Assembly (NCBI GenBank): GCA_965199665.1
Contig: OZ241208.1
Location: forward strand, 558,001 to 622,000
DNA from: JAVVHH01 sp965199665
GTDB lineage: Bacteria > Pseudomonadota > Alphaproteobacteria > Acetobacterales > Acetobacteraceae
Direction: 5' to 3'
Length of the DNA stretch: 64,000 nt
In this document: positions 9,943 through 18,094 of the stretch, in pieces
How the letters are laid out: each line of letters opens with the position of its first letter
Numbering within the stretch: the first letter of the stretch is position 1
Position numbers and translations under genes: made by a program
Notes under the pieces: generated by a model
Told to the model about the DNA's origin: nothing
What the model saw: only the letters and a program-made list of their open reading frames with translations
Databases searched by the model: none

Positions 9943-12900
9943 ATGGCCCGGATGACCCGCGGCGTGGCGGCCGGGGCGGCCTCGCTGATGAAGGCCGTGC
10001 TCGGCCTCGCGCTGACCGCGGCGATGTTGGGCCTGGCGGGCGCGGGCGTGCTGGCCTGGCGCTTGGCGCAGGGACCGCTGGACGTGACGGGGCTGGTCGA
10101 GGCCGCGCAACGGTGGCGTGGTGGCGCGGCGCCGCCGGTGACGGCCGAGCGGGCCACCATCGCCTGGAGCGGCTTCACCGACGGTGCGGCCAGCGCGCTG
10201 GAGCTCCGCCTGCACGGGCTCCATCTCGCGGGGGCGGCGGGCGCAACGTCGGGCGCCAGCGTTGCGCGCGCGGATGTGACGCTGGTGGCGCTGCCGTTGC
10301 TGACGGGCACGGTGGAGCCGCGGCGGATCGTGCTGGACGAGGTCGTGCTCAACCTCCTGCGCGACCGCGATGGTTCGGTGCGGCTCGACCTGGAAACGGG
10401 CGATCCCTCGGCTGGCGGGTCGGACATCCTGGCCGAGCTGCGCCGCTCGCCCGGCAGCCCCGACTCCGACCCGAGCCTGTCGGCGCTCCAACAGCTCGTC
10501 GTCTCACGGGCGCGGATCACCCTGCTGGATCGCAGCTCCGGCGCCACGATCGAGGGCGAGATCGCCGATCTCGACCTGCGGCGGCGCGGCACCGCGGTCA
10601 CCGGCGCCGCCGATGGCCGCCTGACGCTCGGCGGCGCGGCGCTGGCGATGCGGCTGAACGCCGAGCTCGACGCGGACGGTGGCACCCATTGGGAGGCGTC
10701 GCTGCTGCCGCTCTCGACCCGCCCGATCGAGACCGACCGGCTCGACCCGGCGCTGGCCGCGTTCGGCACGCTGGACGCGACGCTGGAGGCGCACGGCACG
10801 CTGGACCTCTCGCCCGCACTGCGGCCCCAGCGCGGGGCGCTGCGGCTGGCGCTCGGTGCCGGTACGCTCGCGGTGCCGAACAGCCAGCCGCTCGTCTTCG
10901 ACCGCGTCTCGGCCCACGCGGCGGCCAGCTGGGCGGACGGGTCCTGGACGCCCGCCAGCGTGCGGCTCGAGCCGGTCGAGGCGGTGGTGGTCGGCCGCTC
11001 GGGGCGCCGCACGGCCGCGCGGATGACGGGGGAGGCGGTCCGGGCGGACGGACGCTGGACGGTGCAGACCGCGCTTGGCTTCGATCAGGCCGAGTTCACC
11101 GACCTGCCGTCGATCTGGCCGGCTGCCTGGGGCGGCCACGTCCGGCCTTGGCTGACGGAGAACGTCACCGCCGGGCTGGCGCACGACGCGGCGTTCACCG
11201 CGACGCTCGAGGCTCCGGCGGCCGATCTATCCCAGCTGCAGGTCACCGCGGCCGGCGGCACCATGGCGGCGGATGCCGTCGTGATCCATTGGCTGCGCCC
11301 GGTGCCGCCGATCGAGCGCGCGCAGGCCTTGCTGACCGTGACCGGGCCGGACGACCTCGTGATCACGATCCCCCGCGGGCAACAAGGGCCGCTGACCCTG
11401 ACCGACGGCGTGCTGCGGTTCACCGGGTTGTCCCACAAGGACCAGTATCTTGCGCTGACGGCGACGGCGAGCGGCAGCGTGCCGGACCTGCTGAAACTGC
11501 TGCGCGAGCCGCGGCTCCGGTTGCTGGACACGCATCCGCTGCCCATCACGGGCTCGGCCGGGCGGGTGACGGGATCTCTGGCGGTCAACGTGCCGATGTT
11601 CGACCACCTGACCTTCGACCAGGTCACGCTGGGTTCGAAGGGGCGGTTGACCGGGCTGCGGCTGAACGGGTTGGTGGCCGGGCGCGATCTCACCAACGGC
11701 ACCATCGCCTATGCGGTGACGCAGGACGGGCTGACGGCGAGCGGAACGGCGACGGTGGCCGGCGTGGCGGGGCGGGCCGACGTCGGGATGGATTTCCGGA
11801 CCGGTCCACCGGAGGAAGTGACGCAGCAGGCGCGGCTTGTCGGGCGGATCGGCCCGGCGGAGCTGGCCGCGCAGGGGATCGATGCGACCGGCGTGTTGGC
11901 CGGCGCAGCGCTGGTGGACGTCACCTACCGCGAGCAGCGCAACGGACAGGCGGAGGTTGCCGTGCAGGCGGATCTCGCGCCGGCCGAGCTGTCGTTGGCG
12001 GGTTGGCACAAGGCGGCGGGCGCGCCGGCGCAGGCCGCCGCGACCGTCTCGCTGCTGCACGGCACCGTGGCCGGCGTGCCGCAGCTGACCGCCAGCGGCC
12101 CGGACCTGGCGATCGTCGCGAGCGCGGAGATGCTGGACGGTGCGCCCCGGGTGCTGCGGGTGCCGACCGTGGTGTTGGGGCCGACGCGACTGAGCGGCGA
12201 GGTCGTGTTCCCGGCCGAGCCGGACGGGGCGCTCCGGGTCCGTGCGACCGGCCCGGTGCTGGACCTCGCCGACCACATCAAGCAGCTCGGCGGCCCCGGC
12301 GGTTCCGGCGGGATGGGCACGCGATCCGTGGTCGCCGATGTGCGGTTCGGCCGGGTGATGCTCGGCGAAGGTCGAGCGCTGACGGAACTGGCGGCGCATC
12401 TCGAGCTGGCAAATGGCCAAATTCGGGGGCTGCAGGCGACCACCACCGGCGTCGAGCAGTTGCGGGCCTCGGTGACGCCCGTGCTCGGCGGCCGTCGTCT
12501 GATCGTGCAGGCGGCCGACACTGGCTCACTGCTGCGCGGGCTGAATCTGACGAACACGATCGGCGGCGGTGCGCTGGCCGTGGATGCGAGCTTCGACGAT
12601 CGCACGGCCGACCCGGTGCTGAGCGGGCAACTCCGGCTCCAGCAGTTCAGCGTCCATGACGAGGTGGTGCTGGGCAAGCTGCTTCAAGCGGCGACGCTGT
12701 ACGGCGTGGTGGACGCGCTGCGGGGGCGCGGCGTCTATTTTGCCGAGGCGCAGCTGCCGTTCACCTATGGCGGCAAGGTGCTCCGGCTCGGGCCGAGCCG
12801 GATCTCGAGCCCGTCGCTGGGCATCACCGCCAAAGGGTCGATCGACCTGGGCCGGCACGTCCTCGACCTGACCGGCACGGTGGTTCCGGCTTACGTGCTG

Positions 12901-13071
12901 AATGCGGCACTGGGGCGTCTGCCGCTGATCGGGCCGTTGTTCAGCGCGGAGCGGGATGGCGGCCTGCTCGCGGCGGGGTTCACCGTGACCGGTCCGCTCG
13001 GCAACCCGGGCGTGAACGTCAACCCGCTCAGCCTGCTGACTCCGGGTGCACTACGAAATTTGTTCAACTGA
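9943..13071 (+). CDS. AsmA/YhdP-like envelope protein (DUF3971 and AsmA C-terminal regions)
   Basis: A 1042-residue protein with one N-terminal membrane anchor (ASLMKAVLGLALTAAMLGLAGAGVL, split by no charges) followed by a long repetitive beta-rich periplasmic body. The order of segments, including IVLDEVVLNLLRDRDGSVRLDL near the start and a C-terminal VRFGRVMLGEGRALTELAAHL, FSVHDEVVLGKLLQAATLYGVVDALRG and LGNPGVNVNPLSLLTPGALR, is typical of YhdP/AsmA-like proteins. These are bridge-like proteins thought to move phospholipid between inner and outer membranes. The ATG at 9943 was chosen; a GTG at 9907 is also possible. Neither has a strong ribosome site. Confidence 0.85.
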   Translation: MARMTRGVAAGAASLMKAVLGLALTAAMLGLAGAGVLAWRLAQGPLDVTGLVEAAQRWRGGAAPPVTAERATIAWSGFTDGAASALELRLHGLHLAGAAGATSGASVARADVTLVALPLLTGTVEPRRIVLDEVVLNLLRDRDGSVRLDLETGDPSAGGSDILAELRRSPGSPDSDPSLSALQQLVVSRARITLLDRSSGATIEGEIADLDLRRRGTAVTGAADGRLTLGGAALAMRLNAELDADGGTHWEASLLPLSTRPIETDRLDPALAAFGTLDATLEAHGTLDLSPALRPQRGALRLALGAGTLAVPNSQPLVFDRVSAHAAASWADGSWTPASVRLEPVEAVVVGRSGRRTAARMTGEAVRADGRWTVQTALGFDQAEFTDLPSIWPAAWGGHVRPWLTENVTAGLAHDAAFTATLEAPAADLSQLQVTAAGGTMAADAVVIHWLRPVPPIERAQALLTVTGPDDLVITIPRGQQGPLTLTDGVLRFTGLSHKDQYLALTATASGSVPDLLKLLREPRLRLLDTHPLPITGSAGRVTGSLAVNVPMFDHLTFDQVTLGSKGRLTGLRLNGLVAGRDLTNGTIAYAVTQDGLTASGTATVAGVAGRADVGMDFRTGPPEEVTQQARLVGRIGPAELAAQGIDATGVLAGAALVDVTYREQRNGQAEVAVQADLAPAELSLAGWHKAAGAPAQAAATVSLLHGTVAGVPQLTASGPDLAIVASAEMLDGAPRVLRVPTVVLGPTRLSGEVVFPAEPDGALRVRATGPVLDLADHIKQLGGPGGSGGMGTRSVVADVRFGRVMLGEGRALTELAAHLELANGQIRGLQATTTGVEQLRASVTPVLGGRRLIVQAADTGSLLRGLNLTNTIGGGALAVDASFDDRTADPVLSGQLRLQQFSVHDEVVLGKLLQAATLYGVVDALRGRGVYFAEAQLPFTYGGKVLRLGPSRISSPSLGITAKGSIDLGRHVLDLTGTVVPAYVLNAALGRLPLIGPLFSAERDGGLLAAGFTVTGPLGNPGVNVNPLSLLTPGALRNLFN

Positions 13072-13103
13072 GGCTTACCGGCGAAACGATAGTCTGGAAG
13101 AGC

Positions 13104-13140
13104 CTCAATTTCCTGTTGCAGAACCTCACGATAAATTGAG
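13104..13140. promoter_or_regulatory. AT-rich perfect inverted repeat upstream of the SGNH gene
   Basis: CTCAATTT (13104-13111) is repeated as AAATTGAG (13133-13140), a perfect 8-base inverted repeat with a 21-base spacer. It lies 24 bases before the GTG start at 13164 and just upstream of the GGGAGT ribosome site. It is the most AT-rich patch in the neighbourhood. It could be an operator or the stem of a leader structure; a TTGCAG hexamer at 13116-13121 inside it might be a -35 element. No regulator can be named. Confidence 0.4.
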
Positions 13141-13163
13141 ATACCTCCTTCGGGAGTAAGCTC

Positions 13164-14216
13164 GTGACCATTCGGAATGCGTTCGCGACCTATTTGCTCG
13201 TCTTCTTCGCCACGCTCGTCACGGTGGTCGGCGGTGCCTGGGTTTACACGGCGCAATACCCGCTCCTGTTCGAGGAAGGCGGCTACCTGGTCTGGCGCGC
13301 GAAGTTCGACGCGGTGGCGAGCTGCTCGACCGGTTCGGACGTCATGCTCGGCGACTCCCGCGCCCAAGCGGCCTTTGTTCCGGCCGATTATTCAACACGC
13401 GCCTTCAATCTTGCGCTCGGCGGATCGACCCCGCTCGAAGCATATTTGACGTTTAAACAACTCGCGCCGTGTCTCACGCCGGGGCAGCACGTCATGCTGT
13501 CGATCGCGCCCGGAGACTTCTCGCATCTGAGCGTCTGGTTATGGGAGAACGGCGTCCGTTACGGCTTCTTCGGCCTGTCCGACCTGCGCGAACTCGCCGC
13601 CGGGGCCGCTGCCGCTGGCGACCAGAGCTTTGCCCGTGTCGAGACCCGGGTGGGGTCCGGCCTGTCGCGTGACATCATGTACGGGATCCACTTCCCCTCG
13701 TTGTACACGAACAACCTGCTCACCGCCCGGGTCATGCGACGCGGTGAGGTCAATCGGGAATTGCTGGCGCGCGCGACCGAGCGGCGGGGCTTTATGCCGT
13801 TCGACACCGGAAACGGGGTCGTAACGCCGGTCAGCGAGACGCGTCAGGCCCACTTCCGAGTCCTGCCCGTCATCGATCTGTTCATGCGCAAGTTGACCGG
13901 TCTGGCTGCCGCTAAGGGCGTCGTGATCGATTTCATTGCTGCACCGGTTTCCGAGCTGAGCCTGGCGGCCTTCACGAAGAGCTACCAGGCCGAGTTTGCG
14001 GACTATATGGCGCAACTGGCGGCGTCGAGCGGGGGCGCGATGCGCATCGTGTCACCGCTGTTCTACGCCTTTCCAGACGCGGCGTTCTCCGACGAGGCCC
14101 ATGTGAGCGAGGCCGGTGCCCGCCGCTTCACGCGCTGGCTGGCGCGCTGCCGCGACGGCATGCCCGGAAGCGACTGCACGGTACCGGAACTGCGGCAGGC
14201 CTCGCTCGGAGACTGA
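13164..14216 (+). CDS. SGNH-hydrolase-fold membrane-anchored protein, possible polysaccharide O-acyl esterase or transferase
   Basis: A 350-residue protein with one N-terminal membrane anchor (ATYLLVFFATLVTVVGGAWVY) and a soluble periplasmic domain. GDSR at residues 63-66 provides the GDSx nucleophile Ser, and DEAH at 310-313 provides a D-x-x-H pair, together the catalytic triad pattern of SGNH/GDSL proteins. NLALGGSTPLEAYL after the first motif also fits the fold. Relatives act on acyl groups of surface polysaccharides (AlgJ/AlgX-like group); that role here is inferred from the fold and from the deacetylase and ATP-grasp genes next door. The start is the GTG at 13164 with GGGAGT 9 bases upstream. 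It converges on the ATP-grasp fusion gene across 21 bases. Confidence 0.7.
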   Translation: MTIRNAFATYLLVFFATLVTVVGGAWVYTAQYPLLFEEGGYLVWRAKFDAVASCSTGSDVMLGDSRAQAAFVPADYSTRAFNLALGGSTPLEAYLTFKQLAPCLTPGQHVMLSIAPGDFSHLSVWLWENGVRYGFFGLSDLRELAAGAAAAGDQSFARVETRVGSGLSRDIMYGIHFPSLYTNNLLTARVMRRGEVNRELLARATERRGFMPFDTGNGVVTPVSETRQAHFRVLPVIDLFMRKLTGLAAAKGVVIDFIAAPVSELSLAAFTKSYQAEFADYMAQLAASSGGAMRIVSPLFYAFPDAAFSDEAHVSEAGARRFTRWLARCRDGMPGSDCTVPELRQASLGD

Positions 14217-14237
14217 CGGTCGTCGGGCCGATACCGA

Positions 14238-16025
14238 TCAAGGCTTGAGCAGCGCGGCCAGTCGTTCGACGCCGCTTCGGATCACGCCGTAGGAGCGGGC
14301 GACCACCGTTTCGTCCCCGTCGACAGGGTCGTCGATCTCGCCGACGCCGATGAGGTCGCCGAGCAGGATCGTGGGCACGGCCAAACCAGGATAGCGATCG
14401 GCGAAGGCGGCCTGGTTGACGCGATCGAACAGGACGATGAGCGAGGCGGCGGCCGCACTGTCGCGGTCGAGCCAAGACGAGCGATGCGCCGTCATGTCGA
14501 GACCCTCCGCGGCGGCCCGGGCCTGGAACAGCTCCGGCATCGGGCGGCCGGGGCGGGGCATCATGCCGGCCGAGCTGATCACCGCCCGGTCGCCCACGGC
14601 GCCGCGCAGGACGGCCTCGGCATAGGGGCTGCGGCAGATGTTGCCCTGGCAGGCGAACAGGATGTGCGGCCGATCGGGACCGGCGGCGAGCGCGGCGACC
14701 ACCGCTTCGGCACGGCCGGTGCTGACCCGCTGCCGACCCGGCACCACGCGCTGCAACCGCGTGAGCGAGTTGCGGACGATGTGGGCGAACTCCGCACGGG
14801 CGGGCGCCGGGTCGTCGCGGACGTAAACATCCTGCTTCTCGGCATCCAACAACATGCGCCGCGTCCCGGCGAGGCGATGGGCGAGCGAGCCTGCCTTGCG
14901 CAAGCCGCTCGGGTGGGTTTCCGCTTCCGCCAGCGCGGACATGAGGTCGGGGATCAGGTTGCGGCCATAGACGCCCACACGATAGGGCACGGGCGGGGTC
15001 TCCGCGCCGTCCACCAGCAGGCGGAACCAGCGGAACGGGAAATCGACTCCGAGGGCCACCGGCAGCGGCAGGGAGCCCCAGGGTCGCGCATTGATCTCCA
15101 GCATGATCCAGCCGCCCGCGCCATTGCGCTTGAACTCGAACATCGCGACGCCGGTGAACTCGATCGCGGCCGCGATCGCTGCGCAGGCTTCCACCAAATC
15201 CGGCGTGGGCGGCGCCGATACCCGGTAGAAGCTACTGCCCGACCGCTCGTGCACCCGGTGGTGCTCAAAGGCCTGGAGCAGGCGGCCGCGATGGGACAGC
15301 ACGGACAGGCCCAACCCTTCGCCCTCGAAGCACGACTCGAGCAAGAGGCTGTCCGGCTCCGCGTCGGCCAGCAGGTGCGCGAGCTGGTCGGCGTCGCTGG
15401 TCACGTGGACCCGGCCCCGCTTGGCCAGCCCGTCGATTGTGTAGGAGCGCCGCGGCTTGACCACGACCGGGCTGCCGAGTTCGGCGAATACCGAAGCGGG
15501 CTCGTCCCCCACGCGGGCCAGGCGCCCGCGCGCGATCGGGACGCCAACCGCCTCAGCCACTACCCGGGTCTCGTGCTTGTCGAACAGCACGTCGATGCTA
15601 CGCGCGTTGGGGATCGCCAGGGTGGCGAACGGGTCGAGCCGGGCCCGGTTGCGGTGCAGCGGCAGCAGGTTACGCTCGTCGCACGGGATCACGAGGTCGA
15701 AGCGTTCGGCGACGAGCAACGCCTCCATGGCGCCGAGCCAGGCGCTGCCATCGCCCATCCAGGGCGGCACGTCGTGCACTGCATGGAGGAAGCGGCTCGA
15801 GAGCGCGGGCGCGCGGAAGTCGAACGGCGCGGCATGCACCTCGATCCCCTGCCGCCCCAGGGAGCGGACCGTGGCCAGGAAGCCGCGCGTATCGTCGCCC
15901 ATGACGAGGGCCTTGCGCCGCAGGGTCGGTTCGGCGGCCTCGCTCGGAAGGCGTGCGGCCGCCGTCAGCGGACGATGTCCGCGCGCATGCTGGTTGCCAC
16001 TTGGCTTGCGGTTCGCGTTGTCCAC
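14238..16025 (-). CDS. ATP-grasp ligase fused to a low-molecular-weight protein-tyrosine phosphatase
   Basis: A 595-residue two-domain protein. Residues about 37-400 form an ATP-grasp carboxylate-amine ligase: an N-terminal Rossmann-like strand KALVMGDDTRGFL, the ATP-binding SPVVVKPRRSY, and the metal-binding LEINARPWGSLPLP at about 309-322. Residues about 453-595 form a LMW-PTP domain with the complete P-loop C459-QGNIC-R465 followed by SPYAE, and a DP general-acid candidate at Asp566. In surface-polymer clusters LMW phosphatases usually dephosphorylate a tyrosine autokinase, while ATP-grasp enzymes attach amino acids or other acids to amines. The ATG at 16025 lies 60 bases inside the upstream deacetylase gene; the next ATG (15902) would remove the first beta strand. 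Confidence 0.82.
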   Translation of the reverse strand: MDNANRKPSGNQHARGHRPLTAAARLPSEAAEPTLRRKALVMGDDTRGFLATVRSLGRQGIEVHAAPFDFRAPALSSRFLHAVHDVPPWMGDGSAWLGAMEALLVAERFDLVIPCDERNLLPLHRNRARLDPFATLAIPNARSIDVLFDKHETRVVAEAVGVPIARGRLARVGDEPASVFAELGSPVVVKPRRSYTIDGLAKRGRVHVTSDADQLAHLLADAEPDSLLLESCFEGEGLGLSVLSHRGRLLQAFEHHRVHERSGSSFYRVSAPPTPDLVEACAAIAAAIEFTGVAMFEFKRNGAGGWIMLEINARPWGSLPLPVALGVDFPFRWFRLLVDGAETPPVPYRVGVYGRNLIPDLMSALAEAETHPSGLRKAGSLAHRLAGTRRMLLDAEKQDVYVRDDPAPARAEFAHIVRNSLTRLQRVVPGRQRVSTGRAEAVVAALAAGPDRPHILFACQGNICRSPYAEAVLRGAVGDRAVISSAGMMPRPGRPMPELFQARAAAEGLDMTAHRSSWLDRDSAAAASLIVLFDRVNQAAFADRYPGLAVPTILLGDLIGVGEIDDPVDGDETVVARSYGVIRSGVERLAALLKP

Positions 16026-16960
16026 CCGGGCAGTGTGGCGAAGAATTCTATGTATTTGGTTAAGGTGGCGACCAAGGCGTCGCGATCGGCCACCGTGCGC
16101 GCATAGGGCGAGCCGCCAGGCATCAGGCTCGAGCTATGATAGGTGAGCATGAAGTAGCGGTGACCGGCTGCGAGGGCGGCCTGGGTTTGCCGGCGCATGT
16201 CGGCAAAGCTGTGGTCCTCCGGGCTCAATCGCAGCCGTTCGAGTAAGCCGGCTCGGCTGAAGAGGCCCGGCAGGCGCGCCCGCTCCATCCGGGCGAGCCA
16301 GGGAAACAGGCGTGGCCCAGCCCGGCGCAGCGCCCCCGCGAAATGGACGGAAAGCGGCAACTCGGCGATGCCGGCGCCCGTGGTGAACGGTCCGTCGGGC
16401 AGGGCGCGGAAGTCGGGCCCGCCCTTGTCGCTGGAATCGAGATGCGGCACGACGCTGGTATCGGCGATGAAGCCCAGCTCGTCCAAGATGGCGGGCGTTT
16501 CCGGTCCCACGCCGTAGCGGCCGGCTTTGTAGACGAGCGGGGCCCGGCCGAAACTCGCTGCGATCGCGTCGCGCAGCACCGCCAGTTTCTGTCGCATCAA
16601 CGCGGGCGGCAAATTGCTGGCGAAGGAATTGCGGGGCGTGACGGTCTCCTCGTGCGGCGGGTTGACCCACGGATGCAGGTGGGCGCCGATCTCGCAGGTC
16701 CCGGCCCCAAGCCAGGGTGCCAGCACCGCAACGGCGGATGCGGTCGTGGCGACGGGATAGTCGATGGCATAGGTGGGCACGATGCCGGCGCGATCGAACA
16801 CGTCCTGCGCCAGGTGCTGGAAGCCGATATTGTCCACGCCCGTGCTGCCGCGATCGAACGGCGCGAACCAATCGAACTCCTCCTCCGTGTCGATCACGAC
16901 CAACAGTGTCGGGGGATGGTCCGGGGACCAGCGGGAAAGCGCCTGCACCGGGAACGGCAT
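15965..16960 (-). CDS. Polysaccharide deacetylase family protein (WalW-like, NodB fold)
   Basis: A 331-residue NodB-type carbohydrate esterase that would remove N- or O-acetyl groups from a surface polysaccharide or its precursor. The opening LLVVIDTEEEFDWF is the variant first motif with catalytic Asp of WalW-like deacetylases. EIGAHLHPW near residue 98 supplies the metal-binding histidines and YKAGRYGVG the third motif. FMLTYHSSSLMPG near the end is the usual last motif with His. No signal peptide is evident. I chose ATG 16960; an in-frame TTG at 17011 lies inside the hairpin after the HU gene and is unlikely. The 3' end overlaps the ATP-grasp/phosphatase gene by about 60 bases, implying coupled translation. 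Confidence 0.85.
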   Translation of the reverse strand: MPFPVQALSRWSPDHPPTLLVVIDTEEEFDWFAPFDRGSTGVDNIGFQHLAQDVFDRAGIVPTYAIDYPVATTASAVAVLAPWLGAGTCEIGAHLHPWVNPPHEETVTPRNSFASNLPPALMRQKLAVLRDAIAASFGRAPLVYKAGRYGVGPETPAILDELGFIADTSVVPHLDSSDKGGPDFRALPDGPFTTGAGIAELPLSVHFAGALRRAGPRLFPWLARMERARLPGLFSRAGLLERLRLSPEDHSFADMRRQTQAALAAGHRYFMLTYHSSSLMPGGSPYARTVADRDALVATLTKYIEFFATLPGWTTRTASQVATSMRADIVR

Positions 16961-16998
16961 GGCGGCGGACGTCGCGAAAGCGGGCCTTGAGTGACGCG

Positions 16999-17024
16999 GG
17001 GCCGGCGTCAAACGCCGCCGGCCC
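16999..17024 (-). terminator. Terminator-like hairpin after the HU gene
   Basis: GGGCCGGCG (16999-17007) pairs perfectly with CGCCGGCCC (17016-17024) around an 8-base loop, 6 bases past the HU stop codon. There is no T-tract on the minus strand, so it may act as a processing or stabilising structure rather than a classical terminator. Confidence 0.45.
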
Positions 17025-17030
17025 GGGCGC

Positions 17031-17375
17031 TCATTTCTTGGCGCGCGACTTGGCGGCGGGCTTGGCGGCCGACTTGGCCGGGGTCTCGGCCTTGGCGGGC
17101 GCCGGGTTCATCGCGTCCTTGACCTGCTTGGCCGGCGTGAAGTTCAGCTTCTTGGAGGCGGCGATCTGGATGGTCTCACCCGTCGCCGGGTTGCGGCCCT
17201 GACGCGCCTCGCGCGCCGCGACCTTGAACTTGCCGAAGCCGGGGATGCTGACCTCGTCGCCCTGCTGGGCGGCCTCGACCACGGAGTGGAACACATCTTC
17301 TACCAGCGAGCGTGCCTGCTTCTTGTCAACCGAGTGCTTCGTGGCGATTTTATCAGCGAGTTCAGAGATGTTCAT
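17031..17375 (-). CDS. HU-family DNA-binding protein with lysine/alanine-rich tail
   Basis: A 114-residue HU-type nucleoid protein, which bends and compacts DNA as a dimer. Residues 1-90 are standard HU: MNISELADKIATKHSVDKK, the dimer core GDEVSIPGFGKFKVAAREAR, the arm motif GRNPATGETIQIAASK, and a final helix. Residues about 91-114 add a PAPAKAETPAKSAAKPAAK-type tail resembling histone H1 or the C-termini of some actinobacterial HU proteins, which increases DNA affinity. The ATG follows an AAAGGA ribosome site. It is monocistronic by appearance: a hairpin follows it and a roughly 270-base region precedes it. Confidence 0.95.
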   Translation of the reverse strand: MNISELADKIATKHSVDKKQARSLVEDVFHSVVEAAQQGDEVSIPGFGKFKVAAREARQGRNPATGETIQIAASKKLNFTPAKQVKDAMNPAPAKAETPAKSAAKPAAKSRAKK

Positions 17376-17467
17376 GAGAGGTCCTTTCCGGGTTCGATAC
17401 TTCTGCCATCCGGCCCGTCGCTTCCCGTGGACACGAAGATCCGTGGTCGGAGTTGCCTCGGGCTCCT

Positions 17468-17495
17468 GTTATCCAAAAGCGCCGTGGGCGAGCAA
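17468..17495 (-). promoter_or_regulatory. Possible sigma-70-type promoter for the HU gene
   Basis: Read on the minus strand, TTGCTC (complement of 17490-17495) and GATAAC (complement of 17468-17473) are separated by 16 bases, about 95 bases upstream of the HU start, within the only long non-coding stretch here. The match to consensus is partial, so this is a weak prediction. The rest of the 17376-17648 gap shows nothing else I can name. Confidence 0.25.
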
Positions 17496-17648
17496 GCCTC
17501 GGGCAGAGCCAAAACGCCCTACCGCGGCTATATTGTGGCGGTGGCGTTGCGCTCTTGGGCGAGCCGGCGAGATGGCGTATGCAGAATTGAGACGTGGAAC
17601 GGTTTATGGGGCGAGCATTCGCCCGCTCGCCGGCGACGAGGTGGCGTG

Positions 17649-18071
17649 ATGTCGGGGTTTCGAGGCAAGGCGCCGGGGGCCGGGTCGGGCGAGATGTCGC
17701 GCCGGACGCAGGCTTTGCGGCCGTCCATCGCGCTGGAGCCGCGCGAACAGGCCAAGGCGCGCAAGTTGCGCCGTGCTGGCGCCGAACCGCTGGCGATCGC
17801 CGAGGCGATGGGCGTGCCGGTCGAAGAGGTCGAGAAGGCGCTGGTGCAGATGCGCTCGCCCCGGCCGGAAACCACGCGCGGCACCCTGAACGTGACATTG
17901 GCGGCACACCGGTTGATCATGCAGGAACGCGTGGGTGACGAGCCGATCTGGCAAACGGTGGACCGAATGCTCGACGAACTCCTGCGCCGCCGGGTGGCGC
18001 CGCCGGAGCGCAAGGCCAAGGTGGCCCGAGAGCCGGCAGACCTGCCGCTGCTCAGTTTAACGAAGTCTTGA
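17649..18071 (+). CDS. Small hypothetical protein with a helix-turn-helix-like segment
   Basis: A 140-residue basic protein I do not recognise. The middle part, KARKLRRAGAEPLAIAEAMGVPVEEVEKAL at about residues 38-67, reads like a helix-turn-helix of the kind found in resolvases or sigma-like factors. The C-terminal half (TLNVTLAAHRLIMQERVGDEPIWQTVDRML) could be a short dimerisation region. GACGAGG lies about 6 bases before the ATG at 17649. It ends just 8 to 23 bases before phaZ, depending on the phaZ start, so the two are probably one transcript and it might regulate or accompany PHB mobilisation. That role is inference from position only. Confidence 0.7.
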   Translation: MSGFRGKAPGAGSGEMSRRTQALRPSIALEPREQAKARKLRRAGAEPLAIAEAMGVPVEEVEKALVQMRSPRPETTRGTLNVTLAAHRLIMQERVGDEPIWQTVDRMLDELLRRRVAPPERKAKVAREPADLPLLSLTKS

Positions 18072-18094
18072 GAGGTCCCGTGGTAGCCTTTCCC

